DNA of 8,957 bases, from the NCBI GenBank assembly GCA_946563605.1, contig CAMNVW010000047.1:1-8957 (forward strand), in the 5' to 3' direction. The DNA comes from an uncultured Clostridia bacterium (GTDB lineage: Bacteria > Bacillota > Clostridia > Oscillospirales > Ruminococcaceae). A program made the position numbers and the translations under genes. Under the pieces are notes generated by a model. The model had not been told where the DNA came from. It saw only the letters and a list, made by a program, of their open reading frames with translations, and searched no databases. This document shows positions 6,084-8,957 of the stretch, piece after piece; the stretch's first letter is position 1; each line of letters starts with the position of its first letter.

Positions 6084-7333
6084 CCTTCTGCTTTCTGTTA
6101 AAAATGCTCGGCGACCTTTCTCTTTTGTATGCCGCGGCAAACTCCATTTTACTTCCTGCCGGCTGCGATATTTCCTCGTTCGCGCCGGCTGCCATCCTTT
6201 CGCTTTGCGGCGCGCTCGGGTATGCGCTGAACGGGAAAAACACAAAGCTGCGCTTTTTATCGCTCGTTCCGATGCCGCTTGTCTTTGTGCTGTATCACAC
6301 AGGAAATCTCATCACCATGCTGGTGATTTTGATTTCCTGTACCTATGTGGTTTTGTGCGTTGCGATGCCGCGCTTTGAATTAAGCCACGAGGAACGCACA
6401 GGCTTTCTCTCCATCAGCTGGAAGATGCTGCTGGTCTGCCTGCTGTTCCGCATATTTTTCCTATCTTCCGGCGATGCGGGGCCTGCCTTCGTTCCCTATG
6501 TTTTGATCTGTGCGGTCAGCACTTTGACGCTGACACAGATGCTTCGCCACGATGAAAAGATCCTGAATCAGCCGCGGTTTCGCCTGCTGAGCCTCGGTCT
6601 TACTGCGGCGCTTTTGCTGCTGATTGCCTTCATCAGTTCGCCGGCATTTCTTTCGTTTGTCCTTTCCGCGGCAAAATTCCTCTACCATTGGACGATCATG
6701 CCGCTGCTGCTGTTGCTCTCCTATCTTCTCGGCAGTGTGATCCTCCTTGTGGCAAAGCTCCTCCCTTCCCCTACCTGGCAGAACAAAAACATAAACGACA
6801 TCCTCCCGAATTTTTCCCTTTCTGAGGACAACACGCTGAAGAACATTGAACCTGTTGCCAATCCCGGTTTTGAAGCCGTTTTCAGAAGTCTCTTTGCTGT
6901 GGCTGTAGTGGTTCTCATCGTAGTGTTCTTTGTCCGTATGCTCAGAAAAAGGAAATATGCGCAAGGAGATTCTTCGATCAAGGAAACGCGCGGCAGAATC
7001 AACCAGAACCGCAAATTCAGGGAAAAGGCGCCTGCCGACCTGATTGCCCCCAAAGAACCCCGTCAGGCTGTGCGCTATTATTACCGGCGTTTTCTGCGCA
7101 CCTGCAAGCGCATGGGCTCGCCGTTTTCCGAGGATATGAACAGCAAAATGGTCGCGCAGAGAGCCGCCGAAACGCTGACCGGAGAATACAAGCCGCAGCT
7201 TGAAAACATCCGAAACGTGTACATCAAAGCGCGGTACAGCCAGCACGACATTGACCGCAAGGATGTGCAGACCATCAAGGAAAACTATCAGCAGATCAAA
7301 AAAGCAGCTGACGACCTTGAAAAACGGTTATAA
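6080..7333 (+). CDS. Polytopic membrane protein with DUF4129-like C-terminus (TgpA-like without transglutaminase)
   Basis: A 417-residue membrane protein with about nine hydrophobic segments (about residues 3-26, 34-51, 58-75, 76-97, 113-129, 134-154, 168-187, 205-229 and 270-287). A basic cytoplasmic tail follows. Within it, VRYYYRRFLRTCKRMG (331-346), the helix near TLTGEY (365-370) and VYIKARYSQHDID (380-392) match the pattern of DUF4129, the C-terminal domain of TgpA-type membrane transglutaminases. In those proteins a transglutaminase core sits between the membrane domain and the last membrane segment. Here that place holds only about 40 residues (230-269) and no Cys-His-Asp core is visible. 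The protein is therefore probably a structural partner of the MoxR/DUF58 pair and not an enzyme. The ATG overlaps the DUF58 stop codon, with AAAGGAGGA (6062-6070) upstream. It is the last gene of the operon. Confidence 0.82.
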   Translation: MTFCFLLKMLGDLSLLYAAANSILLPAGCDISSFAPAAILSLCGALGYALNGKNTKLRFLSLVPMPLVFVLYHTGNLITMLVILISCTYVVLCVAMPRFELSHEERTGFLSISWKMLLVCLLFRIFFLSSGDAGPAFVPYVLICAVSTLTLTQMLRHDEKILNQPRFRLLSLGLTAALLLLIAFISSPAFLSFVLSAAKFLYHWTIMPLLLLLSYLLGSVILLVAKLLPSPTWQNKNINDILPNFSLSEDNTLKNIEPVANPGFEAVFRSLFAVAVVVLIVVFFVRMLRKRKYAQGDSSIKETRGRINQNRKFREKAPADLIAPKEPRQAVRYYYRRFLRTCKRMGSPFSEDMNSKMVAQRAAETLTGEYKPQLENIRNVYIKARYSQHDIDRKDVQTIKENYQQIKKAADDLEKRL

Positions 7334-7340
7334 ATTGTAT

Positions 7341-7377
7341 AAAAAAACTGCAAGGAAAAAATCCTTGCAGTTTTTTT
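7341..7377 (+). terminator. Rho-independent terminator of the MoxR operon
   Basis: CTGCAAGGA (7348-7356) pairs perfectly with TCCTTGCAG (7362-7370) around an A5 loop, followed by seven T and preceded by seven A. It begins 7 nt after the stop codon. The A/T symmetry makes it potentially bidirectional, so it could also stop ltaE transcripts coming from the right. Confidence 0.93.
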
Positions 7378-7422
7378 GTTTGAGATAAAAAGTTTTGTCA
7401 ACCTTTTCAAAGAGTTGTCTGG

Positions 7423-7725
7423 TTTTGGACGTTGTCCAAAATCCAATCCAGAGTGAAACTCTGGTCGCACTCCGCAGAGTGCGAAACACCTTATCGTCAG
7501 GCGCATTTTTGAAAGTTTGAAAACTTTTTGAAAGAAAAAAAGTTTTCAAGAACTGCTGTCACAATGAAACTTCCCCTCGAAAAATTCCCAGCGGGAAGTT
7601 TTCGACACTCTCAATCTTTGTTTTGACTTTCAGAAAAGCCGGAAACTTTGTGGGGCAAGCAGCCCCACTTTCTCTATTTTAGCTTCCGACCTTCTGGAAG
7701 GTCAAATTACTGCCTACGCAGTAAT
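7423..7725. repeat. Array of eight different short-loop hairpins
   Basis: Perfect inverted repeats follow one another: 7423-7441 (8 bp, loop GTT), 7448-7464 (7 bp, loop GAA), 7465-7484 (8 bp, loop CGCA, directly abutting the previous one), 7517-7549 (13 bp, loop 7), 7567-7601 (9 bp, loop 17, with a competing 11-of-12-bp hairpin at 7578-7604), 7650-7668 (7 bp, loop 5), 7688-7703 (7 bp, loop TG) and 7706-7725 (8 bp, loop CTAC). Together they cover nearly 60 percent of the stretch. Their sequences differ, so this is not a tandem repeat. None is followed by a long U-run on either strand, so they are not ordinary terminators. The array lies between two convergent genes and makes up the 3' untranslated region of ltaE. 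No open reading frame with a ribosome binding site is visible. The function is unknown. Confidence 0.7.
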
Positions 7726-8754
7726 GATCTTTTCAAACGCGTCCAGTGCGCGGTCGATGTCCTCTCGGCTGGTGTCATTGGTGGTGACAAAGCGGAACTC
7801 CCCGTCCTCGATGCCATTGATTTTGACACCGGCTTCCAGCATTTTGTCCGGCAGCGAATCAATGATCTGCTGCGGTGCATCCAGCTTAAAGAATACCATG
7901 TTGATTTCTACCGATGCCATATCCAATGTAACGCCCTTCATCTTTTGCAGACGCTGTGCCATATATTTCGCGTTGTCGTGATCCTGCTGCAAGCGCTTGG
8001 TCATCACTTCCAGCGCAATCAAACCTGCTGCCGCCAAAAATCCGCATTGGCGCATTCCGCCGCCCAGCATCTTTCTGTTGCGGCGTGCGCGTTCGATATA
8101 TTCCCTGCTGCCAACTAAGATAGAACCTACCGGCGCGCAAAGTCCCTTGGACAGGCAGAACATGACCGAATCCGCGCAGGCGGCAATTTCCTTAACATCT
8201 ACGCCCAAAGCGGTCGCCGCGTTAAAGATTCTTGCGCCGTCCATATGCACCGGAATCTGCTCCTCCTGCGCCATTTTGTAGACCTCCTGCAATTTTGCGA
8301 GCGGTACGACCTTGCCGGTTGCAAGCGGCTCTTCCATGCAGATCAGACCTGTATGCGGATAATGGATATTGCTTTTATCGCGGATCGCGCCGCGAATCTG
8401 CTCGGCGTCGAAGATACCGTTTTCAAAGTGAAGTGTGCGGACAAATGCCTGCGACAGCACTGCCGCACCGCCGACCTCGTGCGCGACGATATGCGCGGTG
8501 TCGGAAAGAATGATCTCATTGCCGCGCTGGGTATGGGACATAACTGCGACTGCGTTGCCCATCGTGCCGCTTGCCACAAACAGCGCCGCCTCCTTGCCGA
8601 GCATCTCGGCAGCCTTACGTTCCAGCTCGTTCATGGTCGGGTCGTCCCCGTACACGTCATCCCCCACCTGCGCGTTATACATTGCGTCGCGCATCTGCTG
8701 CGTCGGCTGGGTAACGGTGTCGCTTCTTAAATCAATCCATTTTTTCTCCTGCAT
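7714..8754 (-). CDS. ltaE: Low-specificity L-threonine aldolase
   Basis: A 346-residue cytosolic PLP enzyme of the aspartate aminotransferase fold that cleaves L-threonine and L-allo-threonine to glycine and acetaldehyde. It has full family length. Visible signatures are DLRSDTVTQPT (8-18), VGDDVYGDDPT (30-40), FVASGTMGN (59-67, phosphate cup), SDTAHIVAHEVGG (84-96, with the PLP-stacking histidine), VHMDGAR (169-175, with D172 and R175), CLSKGLCAPVGS (200-211, Schiff-base lysine K203) and LGGGMRQCG (230-238). The usual EN(A/T) motif reads EEPL at 141-144, a substitution close to the active site. The ATG at 8754 has AAGGAGGC (8761-8768) 7 nt upstream. It is monocistronic, from a promoter at 8784-8812. 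The stop codon TAG lies inside an 8-bp hairpin (7706-7725). The role is threonine breakdown or glycine supply. Confidence 0.94.
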   Translation of the reverse strand: MQEKKWIDLRSDTVTQPTQQMRDAMYNAQVGDDVYGDDPTMNELERKAAEMLGKEAALFVASGTMGNAVAVMSHTQRGNEIILSDTAHIVAHEVGGAAVLSQAFVRTLHFENGIFDAEQIRGAIRDKSNIHYPHTGLICMEEPLATGKVVPLAKLQEVYKMAQEEQIPVHMDGARIFNAATALGVDVKEIAACADSVMFCLSKGLCAPVGSILVGSREYIERARRNRKMLGGGMRQCGFLAAAGLIALEVMTKRLQQDHDNAKYMAQRLQKMKGVTLDMASVEINMVFFKLDAPQQIIDSLPDKMLEAGVKINGIEDGEFRFVTTNDTSREDIDRALDAFEKIITA

Positions 8755-8783
8755 AAAAAAGCCTCCTTTTTCTGTATGGATAA

Positions 8784-8812
8784 ATTATACTAAATTCCTT
8801 GGCGTTACGCAA
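8784..8812 (-). promoter_or_regulatory. Promoter of ltaE
   Basis: On the minus strand a perfect -10 box TATAAT (8784-8789) lies 17 bp from a partial -35 box TTGCGT (8807-8812). Transcription should start near 8777, giving a leader of about 22 nt. TCACGC (8814-8819) just upstream of the -35 box forms an inverted repeat with GCGTGA (8852-8857), which belongs to the right repeat copy. Confidence 0.7.
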
Positions 8813-8842
8813 GTCACGCTTACAGTTTTGTTTTTCAACCAA

Positions 8843-8884
8843 CTTTGTGTTGCGTGACCCTGAGAATGGGCGTTGCCCATTCTC
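8843..8884 (-). repeat. Hairpin repeat element, right copy
   Basis: GAGAATGGGC (8862-8871) pairs perfectly over 10 bp with GCCCATTCTC (8875-8884) around a GTT loop. Read on the minus strand it is followed by AGGG and TCACGCAACACAAAG (8857-8843). This matches the left copy at 146-234 except for one stem base, one linker base and one flank base, and it lacks the 47-nt insert. The flank points at ltaE and lies 30 nt upstream of its -35 box. Confidence 0.6.
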
Positions 8885-8957
8885 CCAGCCTTTTCTGGTG
8901 GAAGTCTTTCAGACCTCGTTTAATTATAGGGCTGCTCGCTCACAACCTCTATTTTGG
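8885..8957. other. Right end of window, no gene seen
   Basis: No open reading frame with a ribosome binding site is visible. CTGGTGGAA at 8895-8903 also occurs at 112-120 next to the left repeat copy. A tiny hairpin GTCT-TTC-AGAC lies at 8904-8914. The repeat element may continue beyond the window. Confidence 0.4.

Noticed and set aside
7288..7549. Minus-strand open frames of about 72 codons over the terminator and hairpins
   Set aside because: They read through a strong terminator and several perfect palindromes and lack a ribosome binding site or plausible protein composition.
7423..7725. CRISPR array or tandem repeat
   Set aside because: The hairpins are all different in sequence and spacing; there is no repeated unit with regular spacers and no cas gene.

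Overview
The window looks like a chromosomal segment from a Gram-positive Clostridia-type bacterium, possibly a gut Oscillospirales/Ruminococcaceae-like lineage. The basis is strong AGGAGG-type ribosome binding sites, TTG start codons, good TTGnnn-N17-TATnnT promoters, rho-independent terminators after almost every transcription unit, moderate GC and the gene set. The lineage is an inference from style, not from a marker gene.

Layout. 1-268: terminator of an upstream gene, then a hairpin-rich spacer. 269-919 (+): HAD phosphatase. It converges on hisS (978-2219, -), and the two share one bidirectional terminator. 2220-2569: divergent promoter region with a good sigma-A-type promoter each way, each overlapped by a perfect inverted repeat. 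2570-3787 (+): GT4 glycosyltransferase of the diacylglycerol-glucosyltransferase type, with its own terminator. 3957-7333 (+): compact three-gene operon of a MoxR AAA+ ATPase (TTG start), a DUF58 protein (TTG start, 15 nt downstream) and a polytopic membrane protein with a DUF4129-like tail (ATGA overlap), closed by a terminator. 7378-7713: convergent spacer packed with hairpins. 7714-8754 (-): low-specificity L-threonine aldolase with a perfect TATAAT -10 box. 8755-8957: its promoter, then a second hairpin element and no gene.

How the genes relate. Most are independent housekeeping or metabolic units: tRNA charging, phosphatase, glycolipid synthesis and amino acid breakdown. The only multigene unit is the MoxR-DUF58-DUF4129 operon. 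It resembles the MoxR/DUF58/TgpA clusters, but its third protein has only a linker of about 40 residues where a transglutaminase core would be expected.

Most unusual are the spacers. At least eight different short-loop hairpins lie in series between 7423 and 7725, one of them enclosing the ltaE stop codon. A separate hairpin element (arms GAGARTGGGC, loop GTT, plus the flank TCACGCAACRCAAAG) occurs twice, at 146-234 and 8843-8884. The copies are in opposite orientation but each points into the gene it precedes. The left copy carries a 47-nt insertion bounded by its own inverted repeat, and the core of that repeat (GGTCGCACT) reappears in the hairpin array. No transposase, CRISPR array, tRNA or rRNA was seen. 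I found no complete novel enzyme system; the novelty, if any, is in these structured spacers and in the core-less third operon gene.
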